Positions 9,989-19,332 of a stretch of 64,000 nt of DNA are shown one piece after another. A program made the translations under genes and the position numbers. Numbering within the stretch: position 1 is the stretch's first letter; each line of letters begins with the position of its first letter. The stretch is from Scheffersomyces stipitis CBS 6054 (taxonomy: Eukaryota > Ascomycota > Pichiomycetes > Serinales > Debaryomycetaceae). The DNA lies in contig NC_009044.1 of the NCBI RefSeq assembly GCF_000209165.1, positions 1,240,001-1,304,000 of the forward strand. The letters run 5' to 3'. The notes beneath the pieces are model-generated. The model did not search any database, was not told where the DNA came from, and saw only the letters and a program-made list of their open reading frames with translations.

Positions 9989-10693
9989 ATGAAGTTTTCT
10001 GCTATCTTGTCTGCTGTTTTTGCCTCCATTGCTGCTGTTTCTGCCATTGAACCTGCCGAAGGAAGGCAACATGAAATCGCATTTATCGTTGACTACAAGA
10101 TCAAGCAACAGCCAGAGTTGACTCAGGCTGATGTTGCTGAGTGGACAAACGGCGAAACCATCACTTTGCAATACCACGCACAAAACAATGAGGCCGAAGA
10201 GGTCACTATCATTGGAGTTTCCGGTACTTTCATTGAACCTTCCACTGGAAATGTCAAGGTCAACATGACTGCTGCTACTATTGGTCCTATTGTTGTGGCA
10301 CCTGGCGAATCTCACGTGTTTGAACAGAACATTCCTTTGAACGTCCTTCCAGATCACTACTTGCTTGTTCCACAAGTGTATGTTGCCCATGAAGAAAAGG
10401 TGAAGCATGTTGCTATCAGGGGCCAATTGGCTACTGTTGTCGAACCTAATGTTTCTATCTTCAACCCACAATTGTTGTTCTTGGAATTGGTTTTGCTTGC
10501 TACCTTTGCTGGCTTTGGCTACTTTGTCTACGAATTCTGGGGTAAGCAATACTTCAAGGGCACTGCTCCTGTTGCCGCTAAGGTCAAGAGGGCTGCCTCT
10601 CCCTCTTCAGCTACTGCTTCTGGTAAGGCTTACGATGAATCGTGGATTCCTGAAGCTCACTTGAAGCAGAAGAAGACCAAGAAGGCTGCTTAA
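9989..10693 (+). CDS. IRC22: Irc22-like ER membrane protein
   Basis: This 234-residue type I ER membrane protein resembles yeast Irc22 and the alpha subunit of the translocon-associated complex (TRAP-alpha). It has a clear signal peptide (about residues 1-19, ending AAVSA), a beta-rich lumenal domain with possible N-glycosylation sites near residues 92 and 154, one membrane segment at about 161-182, and a basic cytosolic tail ending KQKKTKKAA. The start is the ATG at 9989. An upstream extension exists only from another codon and would hide the signal peptide. The biochemical role is not established even in S. cerevisiae. TRAP-like action at the translocon is inference. Confidence 0.88.
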   Translation: MKFSAILSAVFASIAAVSAIEPAEGRQHEIAFIVDYKIKQQPELTQADVAEWTNGETITLQYHAQNNEAEEVTIIGVSGTFIEPSTGNVKVNMTAATIGPIVVAPGESHVFEQNIPLNVLPDHYLLVPQVYVAHEEKVKHVAIRGQLATVVEPNVSIFNPQLLFLELVLLATFAGFGYFVYEFWGKQYFKGTAPVAAKVKRAASPSSATASGKAYDESWIPEAHLKQKKTKKAA

Positions 10694-11437
10694 GTTAGCT
10701 ACCAAGGTGTGGGATACTAGGTATCTACGCTAGGTAGGCTATCGAGCTGTATTCTTCGGTAGTGGGACGAAATCATTACGTCAGGTGACGTCACCTGGTG
10801 CTTTAATTCTATTGTCTGTTTTTAGTATTGTTAATACATTAATGTAAAACCAGAATCTATATGTAGTATAATCAGTGTGGTTTTGAAATCTTGAACTGAG
10901 ATCTCGTTTTCAGAAGTTGGCGTATTCTTGTGACAGTACGGTTTATGAAACTTGGAAAGGAGCCACGCTACATTTTCTATTTGTGGAATACAATATCACT
11001 TTTTCATCTTCTCGTATATTCTTCCTAAAATGTCTGCCTTAGCAGGTCTTTTGTTTAAGCTAATTTGCTAGTAAATTTTGATCTCTATAATTACCATTTT
11101 CTGTGCGCACCGTTCTCAGCCTTTTTTTACGATTGCTCTCATGCAGTACCCAGCTAAAAGTATCTCAAACCAGACTCTCTGAAGATTGGTAATTTCCTTC
11201 TCTTTCCACTAGACAGAGCCATTGCGTCTGCTGTTCATTCTATTGCACTGTAACTTGTTCAGTTCATTATTCTCGTATCTGGCTGTGTACTCAATTTTTC
11301 AGATCATCAAAAGCAGCTCCATACACTCTACAATTGCCGTTCTGCTGCACAGCCTTTTTTTAGCCTAACAAACTCTCCAAATACAACTCAGCACTGATAT
11401 AGACCATACCTTTTGAAAGAACTACAAACGTATCAAT
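10694..11437. other. spacer between IRC22 and INP51
   Basis: No gene is seen. It contains a perfect 16-bp palindrome at 10782-10797 just after IRC22, and pyrimidine-rich promoter DNA before INP51. Confidence 0.55.
10782..10797. promoter_or_regulatory. 16-bp perfect palindrome with a CRE core
   Basis: CAGGTGACGTCACCTG is fully self-complementary and centres on TGACGTCA, the classic ATF/CREB-type element (10786-10793). It lies 89 bp after the IRC22 stop and 640 bp before INP51. A bZIP site is likely by sequence, but the target gene is unclear. Confidence 0.5.
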
Positions 11438-14400
11438 ATGAAGCTATATCTCAACGAGCGGCCGCGAACGTTCCTTGTGATCAGCAATAGCTACGCACTC
11501 ATCATCCGACATCCGAGACCGAAGTATCGTTCTTCAGGACTTGCTTCGCATCTTCATATTCACAATGGAGCAAACAAAAAAGATCCATCTGGGGCCAACT
11601 TCTCGAACAAAGTACTTGTAGAATTCGTACGAAAGGACGACTTGGACCTCAGCCAATTCAAAGACATCACTCCGAGCAAGACAAAGCTGCGGAAACAGAT
11701 ATTGGCATTCATAGGTTTGCTCAATATGAAAAGTAACATCTACTTGGGATTCATCACCAGTGAAGAAACAATAGCACTGCCGACCATAGGCGAAAAGGTG
11801 TCTCAGATTAAAACAGTTGACTTTTACTGTCTCAATAATGATGAATACGACCATCTTTTGAACAGACAATTTGACGAAGAGCCGGATGTTGCAGCTGCTA
11901 TGGCTTCTCAGTTCTCGCTGATGATGTCTCCCTATTCTCAGCAATCTCAGGAACGAGACAAACTACGATCTGAGTCCCCTGCCAGTTCTGTTCGCAAGTT
12001 ACTATCCAGTGGCTCTTTCTACTACTCCCGTAATTTCGATATATGCTCCAACATCCAGGAAAGAGGAATACCCGATACAGCGAATCCGAAGTTCCTGTTG
12101 ATGGCAGATTCTCCATATTTCAAGCGATTCATGTGGAACTCGTTCATGAACGCCGAGCTCATAGAATTCCGTAACCGTCTATCACTCTTTGAACAGCAGC
12201 AGTTCGATTCCTCTGGTTTTCTCATCACGATGATAAGAGGCTATGCAAAAACTGTAAATGCCACTGTAAACAACGAAGACGCTTTGTTGACACTTATCTC
12301 TAAACAATCGTGCATAAAGAATGGGCCCTTGTTTGGTGACTGGGGATGTGATGATGACGGGGCTGTTTCCAACTTTGTGGAGACGGAAGTGGTGATATAC
12401 ACCGCTAAGTACTGTCTAGCATACGTGATAGTACGAGGCAATGTGCCCATCTATTGGGAACTAGATAATTATTTCTCAAAAAAGAACATTCTCCCCAACA
12501 AAAACAACCGGAAGATCGTATATCTGCGATCTTTTGAAGCTTCTCAACATGCTTTCACGAGGCATTTCGACAGATTGGCCAATCAGTATGGTGAAGTGCA
12601 CGTACTAAGTGCTCTTTCTACGGATAAAACTACATATAAAGGAGATTTAAATCAGGCATTTGAAGAACATATAGAATCGTTCAACAGCACTGCTCCAGAT
12701 CTAGACAATGGAGCCTACAATGCCCTCAGTTACAATCTAGAGTACACACGAGTACCACTAACTGTATCAATGATGAAGAAATTGGGATATGGAGCCCAGA
12801 ATCCTCATGACATAGTAGCCTTGTTGGTGGAATCGATCGTAGACTATGGAGCCTTGTTTTTTGATCTTTCAAAGAAGACGTATACGGGAAAACAGTTAGG
12901 AGTGTTTCGAGTGAACTCTTTCGACAGTTTACGAAAAGCCAACTATATCTCGAAGATTATCAGTCAAGAAGTTATTGAGTTAGCATTTCGAGATATCGGC
13001 TCAACTATAGATCTTGACTTATACATCAAACATGCAAAGCTTTGGTCAGAAAATGAAGACATTCTTTCCAAACTCACGCTTAATTTCGTATCTACCAGTT
13101 CGAAATTACAATCGTCGAGTGCAACTTCTACAAAGAGTACCGTCAAGTCACATCTCACAAAGAAGTATCTCAGTGGGGTGGTTGATACAAAACCCAATGA
13201 AATGGCTATCTTAAAGCTACTTGGACGACTACAAGATCAAGTGAGCATTACCTTACATAACCCTATTCATGACTACGTAGCCAGAGAGTTGACAAAGAGA
13301 ACTAAAGAGTACAGCTCGTATAAGAATATCTCGGTGTTCTCTTCTACGTTCAATGTTAACGGCACGTTTAATGATGGAGATATTAACAAATGGCTATTTC
13401 CATCTGATGCAGATGTGGACAAAGCCTACGACTTGGTATTCATAGGGATGCAAGAAATTGTAGAGCTCAATGCCTCCCAGATGGTGAATATCAATGTAGG
13501 CAACAAGTTTATGTGGGAACGTAAGATCAAGCAGGTTTTGGATACCAGCAATGCTAAAGGTCTCAAGTACGTTTCTTTGTGGAGTGGTCAGATTGGTGGT
13601 ATAGCTCTCTTCCTCTTTATCAGAGAAGATGAGATCAAAAGCATTTCCAACGTAGAAGGCTCGTTCAAGAAGACTGGTTTGGGTGGAATGACAGCTAATA
13701 AAGGGGGCGTTGCTGTAAGCTTCAACTATTCGAATACAGACTTATGTTTCGTGTGTTCTCATTTCGCGGCTGGAATGAGCAACATTGAAGAAAGACATCA
13801 TAACTATAAGACACTTATCAAGGGCATGTTGTTTTCTAAGAATAGAAAAATCAGAAATCACGATGGTGTTATCTGGTTAGGGGACTTTAATTTCCGGATT
13901 GGTTTACCCAACGACCAGGTGAAGCCACTTATAGAACAGAGACAGTTCACGAAATTGTTTGAGTATGATCAGTTGAACAGGCAAATGGCTAACGGTGAGA
14001 GTTTCCCCTTTTTCGATGAAATGGAAATCAAGTTTGCACCAACGTATAAATTCGATAATGGAACTACAACCTATGATACTAGTGAAAAGCAAAGAATACC
14101 TGCTTGGACAGATCGTATTTTAAACATGTCAAGAGAAAAAATCATCAAGCAATTGTACTACAATTCGTGTGAAGATGTTATCTTTTCTGATCATCGTCCA
14201 GTTTCTGCTGTTTTTAAGATTAAAGTTCACATTGTAAATCAGACAATCAAGAAAAACTTGGCCAACGAGTTGTACGACAGCTACAGAAAGAACATAGGTG
14301 ATATTAACGACATCTTGAGCAACAACAGTAACGTCATGAAGTTCTTTGAAGAAGACAAGGTACTTCCACCACCAAGTTCTGAAATACAGAAATGGTGGTT

Positions 14401-14569
14401 GGAAGGAAAACCTGCCAAAATCAACATTTCAGAACTCAACAACGAACAGGTGGAAGATGGAGATGTCAATGTGATCAACCCAAAGCTACCACTGAACCCA
14501 TTTGAAGAGTCCACGGAGCCTGAATTCATTCACAAAAGCGAGTTGTTGAAATTATTGAGCAAAGCATAG
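11438..14569 (+). CDS. INP51: inositol polyphosphate 5-phosphatase, synaptojanin-like Inp51
   Basis: This 1043-residue enzyme should remove the 5-phosphate of PI(4,5)P2 at the plasma membrane. Residues ~60-520 form a Sac1-like domain. Its catalytic loop is degenerate: at about residues 493-500 it reads NSFDSLRK where active Sac1 enzymes have NCIDCLDR, so both Cys and Arg are gone, as known for S. cerevisiae Inp51. Residues ~628-940 form the 5-phosphatase domain with WLGDFNFRIG (~812), PAWTDRIL (~887) and SDHRPVSAVF (~917). An NPF motif near residue 1020, preceded by a CTG-encoded Ser, could bind EH-domain partners such as Irs4/Tax4. The start ATG follows a long pyrimidine-rich leader. Convergent with the next gene. 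Confidence 0.95.
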   Translation: MKLYLNERPRTFLVISNSYALIIRHPRPKYRSSGLASHLHIHNGANKKDPSGANFSNKVLVEFVRKDDLDLSQFKDITPSKTKLRKQILAFIGLLNMKSNIYLGFITSEETIALPTIGEKVSQIKTVDFYCLNNDEYDHLLNRQFDEEPDVAAAMASQFSLMMSPYSQQSQERDKLRSESPASSVRKLLSSGSFYYSRNFDICSNIQERGIPDTANPKFLLMADSPYFKRFMWNSFMNAELIEFRNRLSLFEQQQFDSSGFLITMIRGYAKTVNATVNNEDALLTLISKQSCIKNGPLFGDWGCDDDGAVSNFVETEVVIYTAKYCLAYVIVRGNVPIYWELDNYFSKKNILPNKNNRKIVYLRSFEASQHAFTRHFDRLANQYGEVHVLSALSTDKTTYKGDLNQAFEEHIESFNSTAPDLDNGAYNALSYNLEYTRVPLTVSMMKKLGYGAQNPHDIVALLVESIVDYGALFFDLSKKTYTGKQLGVFRVNSFDSLRKANYISKIISQEVIELAFRDIGSTIDLDLYIKHAKLWSENEDILSKLTLNFVSTSSKLQSSSATSTKSTVKSHLTKKYLSGVVDTKPNEMAILKLLGRLQDQVSITLHNPIHDYVARELTKRTKEYSSYKNISVFSSTFNVNGTFNDGDINKWLFPSDADVDKAYDLVFIGMQEIVELNASQMVNINVGNKFMWERKIKQVLDTSNAKGLKYVSLWSGQIGGIALFLFIREDEIKSISNVEGSFKKTGLGGMTANKGGVAVSFNYSNTDLCFVCSHFAAGMSNIEERHHNYKTLIKGMLFSKNRKIRNHDGVIWLGDFNFRIGLPNDQVKPLIEQRQFTKLFEYDQLNRQMANGESFPFFDEMEIKFAPTYKFDNGTTTYDTSEKQRIPAWTDRILNMSREKIIKQLYYNSCEDVIFSDHRPVSAVFKIKVHIVNQTIKKNLANELYDSYRKNIGDINDILSNNSNVMKFFEEDKVLPPPSSEIQKWWLEGKPAKINISELNNEQVEDGDVNVINPKLPLNPFEESTEPEFIHKSELLKLLSKA

Positions 14570-14838
14570 TCATAAATACATTAATGTGAGTTAGGAATCG
14601 TCTATTTTGAAGTAGTATACATAGATATCATACACCAATAGATGAAAGGCTAAAGTAAATTCTCTACGAATGAAATATTAGTTAAGTTGAATTAGCGAAA
14701 TGAAATCAATTGTAACCAATTGTAACTGTGTAATGATATTTTCACAATTGTGATTTCTCTTGATATATCTAGTATTGTGTTTTATGGTTGAATGTATCTT
14801 CTTTGGATATTATAGTAGTGATATGATTTATTCGAAGT

Positions 14839-15096
14839 TTAATCGTTCTCTTTAGTTTCAGTTTCCTTTTCTTTTGTACTTTCTTCCGTTTCTTCTGCTT
14901 TTGATTCTTCTTCTGTTTCTTCTTCTTTTGGTTCCTCTTCTGGAACCTTGGTTATGCTTTCAGCTTCTTGTAGAATCAGATCCATTTTGGCTTCAAGACT
15001 ATCCAACAATTTCTCCAACTGAGAAGCCTGTTTTTCGGCCTCAGTTATCTGCTTATATGCTTCGGCGATACTCAGAGCATCCTTTTCTTGTGTCAT
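14839..15096 (-). CDS. small acidic coiled-coil protein of unknown function
   Basis: The predicted product has 85 residues. The first ~45 form an amphipathic helix (AEAYKQITEAEKQASQLEKLL) typical of a coiled coil. The rest is a Glu/Lys/Thr-rich acidic tail with about 20 Glu. The start is the only in-frame ATG (15096); the frame is open further up from non-ATG codons only. A CACGTG box lies 91 bp upstream (15188-15193), supporting a real promoter. Small coiled-coil subunits of this kind occur in kinetochore, Mediator and BLOC-type complexes, but I do not recognise this one. Confidence 0.6.
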   Translation of the reverse strand: MTQEKDALSIAEAYKQITEAEKQASQLEKLLDSLEAKMDLILQEAESITKVPEEEPKEEETEEESKAEETEESTKEKETETKEND

Positions 15097-15187
15097 TTCA
15101 GTATATGTTAATCTGTAGTTTTGTTGCGTAGAAGAGTGGAAGTACAATGGAATTGTAATGTTGTCTACCAAACACAGATGATAAGGT

Positions 15188-15193
15188 CACGTG
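15188..15193 (+). promoter_or_regulatory. CACGTG box upstream of the small coiled-coil gene
   Basis: GTCACGTGA, a Cbf1-type site, lies 91 bp upstream of the ATG at 15096. Confidence 0.4.
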
Positions 15194-15386
15194 AATTCCT
15201 TGAATCTTGATGAAGTATTTCAGTACTGCTTGATATTCTACAAATTCTCTACCGGTTCTACTATTACGTATTTGTAGTAATCTACTCAGCGTGTCAAGTA
15301 ATCATCATAATTTTTTTTGGGTGAACTAAAGAGGTGTCGTAACAATAAGACTTGAATAAATAGTATCGTCAGGGAAACTAAGATAT

Positions 15387-17114
15387 CTAAATATCCTTGT
15401 TTCTGTGCAAGCCGTTCAAGATGGAGATGAGAGATAAGAAAGAAGCTTGCGAGACATCTTCATGGATACCCACACCCCATCTGGTGACGTTGTCGTTTTT
15501 GAGTGAGACTTCGATGTAGGTGGCTGCACGAGAATTCGAGTCTACACCCAATGAGTGTTCGTGGTAGTGCTTGACGTTTAAGTCGATGTTGAGGTGTTTG
15601 GAGAGGGCAGCATTGAAAGCCGAAAGCTGACCGTTACCCTGGCCCTTGATCTTGACGATCTTGTCATCGATCTGGATTTCGGCTTCAATTTCCTTCTGGC
15701 CCTTGGCAGGAGTCAGGATGGAGTAGTCGATCAACTTGTAGGTCTGGTCGTTGAAGTTGTCACCCTCGTAGTCAATGTAGTATTCTTGCTTGAACAAGTC
15801 ACACAATTCTTCGTTGGTCAACTCCTGACCCTTGACTTCAGCACGCTGTTGAACCACCTTGGAGAAAGCCACTTGCAATCCTCTGGGCAAGTCGAGCTCC
15901 AAGTTTCTCAAGATGACCCAAGCGGAACCACCCTTACCAGACTGCGAGTTGACTCTGATGATGGCCTCGTAAGTTCTGCCAATATCCTGAGGGTCCAATG
16001 GCAAGTAGGGTAACTGCCAGTGGACATGTTTTCCTGCAGCAGCTTCGACCTTCTTCTCGTGCACATTGAAACCTTTCTTGATGGCGTCTTGGTGCGATCC
16101 ACTGAAGGCACAAACGACAAGGGCACCTCCATAAGGAGCTCTTGCATGAACAGGAATCTTGTTACACTTTTCTACTACGTCGATAACAGAGTTGATATCG
16201 GAGAAGTCAAGCTTAGGTGAAACACCCTGAGTATACAAGTTGAGAGCCAAGGTGACCAAGTCAACGTTACCTGTTCTTTCTCCATTTCCAAATAAGCATC
16301 CCTCAACTCTGTCAGCACCAGCTAACTGGCCGAGCTCAGCGGCAGCAACAGAACATCCTCTGTCGTTGTGGGGATGTAACGAAATTGCGATCTTTTCTCT
16401 TTCCGAGATGTGAGTAGCAAAGTACTCGATCTGGTCGGCATATATGTTTGGAGTAGCCATTTCCACGGTAGCTGGCAAGTTGAAGATGATAGGTCTGTCT
16501 TCAGTAGGGCCCCAGGCCTCCTTGACGGCTTCGCAGACCTCTACAGCGTAGTCCATATCGGTGTCTGAAAAGGTTTCTGGCGAGAACTCAAAGTCCCACT
16601 CAGTTGCTTGTTGCTTGGGGTCATCTTTAGTCAAAGATCTGACCAACTTGGCGCATTTTACGGCAAGAGCCTTCGACTCTTCCTTGGTTAATCCAAAGAC
16701 TACGTTACGGAAGCAGTCCGACGTAGCCAAGTATATGTGCACAATAGCCTTTTTGGCTCCGGTCAACGACTCTACAGTACGCTTGATCAAGTCCTCTCTA
16801 CAGGGAGACAAGACCTGGACAGCAACGTCTGCTGGAGCTGTTTCCACAGCGAATCTGGTGAAGTCAAAGTCGATCTGCGATGCCGAAGGAAAGGCCACTT
16901 CGATTTCCTTGAAACCAATATCTACCAACTTCTTGAAGTACTCCTTCTTTTCAGCAATTGACATGGGATCTGGTAAGGACTGGTTTCCATCTCTCAAGTC
17001 GGTGGAAAGCCATCTAGGTGGTTTTTCAAGCGTACGAGATGGCCATTGACGATTGGGTAAATGTACAGGAGGGAAAGGCTTGTACTTTTGGGATGGATCA
17101 GCTAACATAGGCAT
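15387..17114 (-). CDS. LEU4: 2-isopropylmalate synthase
   Basis: The enzyme (575 residues) joins acetyl-CoA and 2-oxoisovalerate in the first committed step of leucine synthesis. It follows yeast Leu4 along its length: STDLRDGNQSLPDPM near the N-terminus (metal-binding Asp), a HPHNDRG metal site, GNGERTGNVDLV, and a C-terminal regulatory domain. The start MPMLADPSQKYKPF aligns with the internal Met of S. cerevisiae Leu4 that gives its short cytosolic form. No in-frame ATG exists upstream and a TATA box lies only ~85 bp away, so this copy seems to lack a mitochondrial presequence. A Gcn4 site lies at 17239-17245. Confidence 0.96.
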   Translation of the reverse strand: MPMLADPSQKYKPFPPVHLPNRQWPSRTLEKPPRWLSTDLRDGNQSLPDPMSIAEKKEYFKKLVDIGFKEIEVAFPSASQIDFDFTRFAVETAPADVAVQVLSPCREDLIKRTVESLTGAKKAIVHIYLATSDCFRNVVFGLTKEESKALAVKCAKLVRSLTKDDPKQQATEWDFEFSPETFSDTDMDYAVEVCEAVKEAWGPTEDRPIIFNLPATVEMATPNIYADQIEYFATHISEREKIAISLHPHNDRGCSVAAAELGQLAGADRVEGCLFGNGERTGNVDLVTLALNLYTQGVSPKLDFSDINSVIDVVEKCNKIPVHARAPYGGALVVCAFSGSHQDAIKKGFNVHEKKVEAAAGKHVHWQLPYLPLDPQDIGRTYEAIIRVNSQSGKGGSAWVILRNLELDLPRGLQVAFSKVVQQRAEVKGQELTNEELCDLFKQEYYIDYEGDNFNDQTYKLIDYSILTPAKGQKEIEAEIQIDDKIVKIKGQGNGQLSAFNAALSKHLNIDLNVKHYHEHSLGVDSNSRAATYIEVSLKNDNVTRWGVGIHEDVSQASFLSLISILNGLHRNKDI

Positions 17115-17195
17115 GATGGGCGGTGAAGATGTGATCGAGATGAAGAGGATGATATTATTCAAGTCAGTCTCGGTCAAAAACTGGCACTAATGCTA

Positions 17196-17203
17196 TTTAT
17201 ATA
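17196..17203 (-). promoter_or_regulatory. TATA box of LEU4
   Basis: TATATAAA on the minus strand, about 82 bp upstream of the LEU4 ATG. The short distance supports the ATG at 17114. Confidence 0.5.
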
Positions 17204-17238
17204 TGTTTTTTATGCAAAAGTAAGAATGATCAGACTTA

Positions 17239-17245
17239 TGAGTCA
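17239..17245 (-). promoter_or_regulatory. Gcn4-binding site upstream of LEU4
   Basis: TGAGTCA lies 125 bp upstream of the LEU4 start and about 35 bp beyond its TATA box, the usual place for an activator site. LEU4 is an established Gcn4 target in S. cerevisiae. Confidence 0.65.
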
Positions 17246-18276
17246 AGAGCGGAAGAATATTGAGTGAAAAATTTCGACCCCACGAACACCAAAAAAATCC
17301 GACTGAAAAGTTTCACAATGCGCAAATGATGCTATTAACTACTGCGGCACGGGTGTTTTTTCCATCTAGAATACTCCAGGTTTTCCTAAGCTGGACTGTG
17401 GACCCACCCTTACATAAGCCATCGCCTGTGTATATCTCTCCTGTACCGCTGTCAGCGACGGACCGGAGTTGGCTAAGTACCGAACCTTCAGGGAGACTTC
17501 TGAATTTGGCAGTCTGCGTAGATGGTCTCGGTTAGGAGCGGTTAGAGGATTTGGTTGCAATCGGCGGACCAACGGGTAGAGAATATTTGCACCCATACTG
17601 GAGAACTGGTTTTTTTTTTGCTGTGTATATCGCTATATTCATTTGGCTCGGAGATCAGTTCTACAGACGTAATAGGAAGTGGCTCCAGCTCTTTTGGAGA
17701 TTGCTTCTATCTGGGTCATATCCTGTTGAATTTTGGGGCCCCTTTTTGGGGGACTTTCTCTGTTCTTTGTCATATACAATGGGTAACAGATGGTTCCTCT
17801 TCTGACTTTGCGTTCACCATTGGAGCGGAATAGATGGAGATTCTGGTAGAAAAGTCTGTGGATCTTGTCAATCCCGATTGATGGGATTCTTCTCTACTTT
17901 TCCTAGTATTTGGAGAAGCCTTTAATGTGTAAGACGTTACATGGACTTCGAGGACTGGCTCCCCACATCTCGCCAATATGTTGGAGTACACTGTTTCCGC
18001 CCCTTATTACTGTTTTATTGATAGGACCAGAGAAAACAAGGTAATAGTTACTTCCACTCATATTTATTCATACTCATATATTCATACTTATTTATTTATT
18101 CATTAGTTTTGTAGATTTCAACGTGCCCAGTATCAATGTGTCTAGCATAATGAGAAATCACTCTTTACCAGTCATTTCAATTCACTTGCAACTATTATAC
18201 TTTCCGGAATACAGGGGACGTATAGCTCTACAAGCATTGAAGTATCCAACTTAATTCAGTTTACCTTGAATGAAAA
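17246..18276. other. spacer between LEU4 promoter and the reductase gene
   Basis: The ORFs here lack ATG starts in the longest cases and overlap each other in two frames, so I do not accept them. A GGGGCCCC palindrome near 17735 and AT-rich TTCATA/TTTATT-rich DNA at 18057-18107 are the only notable features. Confidence 0.5.
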
Positions 18277-19332
18277 CTAAACAAATCCGTATACTCGCTT
18301 AGGCTGGTAAGGTTCTTCCAAGTACGCAAGTTCTTCATCAGTTAACTTGACACTGAGAGACTTAATAGCATCGTCAACTCTTTCTTCAGAGTTGAGACCG
18401 ATGATAGGGAAAGCACCTTTGCTCAAAACCCAAGCAGAGGATATTATAGCCATGCTGACGTCACGCTTTTTGGCAACTTCTTCAACTCTGTTGATGATTT
18501 CCTTGTCGGCTTCGGTCAAGTTTTCCAAACCAAAGATCTTTTTTGCTCCATCAGTTTTGGCAGATCTGTTATGTTCGGACTCTACACCAAGAGGTCTAGC
18601 CAAGAGACCTCTGGCAATTGGTGACCATGGTATCAAACCAACCTTACCTAAGGAGTTGTCGTTACAGAATGGAATCATTTCTCTTTCTTCCTCACGGTAG
18701 ATCAAGTTGTAGAAGTTTTGCATACTGATGAACTTAGCCCAGCCATTCGTTTCAGCTATGAATTGCAATTCAACGAAATCAGCAGCTCTCATAGAAGAAG
18801 CACCAATATATCTGACATCGCCATTAGAAACGACATCGTTCAAGGCTCTCATAATTTCAGCCTTTGGAGTAGACTTGTCCAATCTGTGGATCTGCAACAC
18901 ATCGATATAGGTTCCCAATCTTTCAACTGAACCCTTGACAGCATCGAAAATATGTTTTCTCGACAAACCTTGGTTATTAGCAAATTCATAGGATGGGTAG
19001 TCGTATTGGTTGGCCATGTTTAAAGTAGGAATATTTGTATCAATTAGGTTGTAGCACTTGGTTAAAATAACCACTTTGTCTCTTTGGATGTTGAACTTCT
19101 TCAAAAACTTACCCAAGATAACTTCCGATTGACCGTTGGAATACATGTCAGCAGTGTCAAAAGTTCTGATACCAGAGTCGTAACACTTTTTCAAGATTTT
19201 GAAGATCTTTTCTTCATCTTCCATAACCCAGTCGGCCCAAACCTTCTTTCCGTAGGACATGCATCCCACAATGATAGGAGAAATAGCCAAACCAGAGGCA
19301 CCAAGCTTTTTGTATTCAATTGAAGAAGACAT
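18277..19332 (-). CDS. aldo-keto reductase
   Basis: This 351-residue NAD(P)H-dependent oxidoreductase folds as a TIM barrel. The catalytic tetrad of the superfamily is visible: Asp59 and Tyr64 in FDTADMY, Lys92 in ILTKCYN and His149 in VLQIHRLD. It resembles the fungal aryl-alcohol or Csh1/Ifd group (S. cerevisiae YPL088W relatives) more than the xylose reductases. A TATA box in reverse orientation at about 19427-19433 and a TCGGCCGA palindrome at 19468-19475, possibly a zinc-cluster site, lie upstream. Such enzymes reduce aldehydes, often under stress or at high cell density. The natural substrate cannot be told from sequence. Confidence 0.92.
   Translation of the reverse strand: MSSSIEYKKLGASGLAISPIIVGCMSYGKKVWADWVMEDEEKIFKILKKCYDSGIRTFDTADMYSNGQSEVILGKFLKKFNIQRDKVVILTKCYNLIDTNIPTLNMANQYDYPSYEFANNQGLSRKHIFDAVKGSVERLGTYIDVLQIHRLDKSTPKAEIMRALNDVVSNGDVRYIGASSMRAADFVELQFIAETNGWAKFISMQNFYNLIYREEEREMIPFCNDNSLGKVGLIPWSPIARGLLARPLGVESEHNRSAKTDGAKKIFGLENLTEADKEIINRVEEVAKKRDVSMAIISSAWVLSKGAFPIIGLNSEERVDDAIKSLSVKLTDEELAYLEEPYQPKRVYGFV

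Noticed and set aside
17366..17833. Overlapping frames of 73-92 codons on both strands between LEU4 and the reductase
   Set aside because: The longest lack ATG starts, overlap in different frames and have no recognisable sequence.
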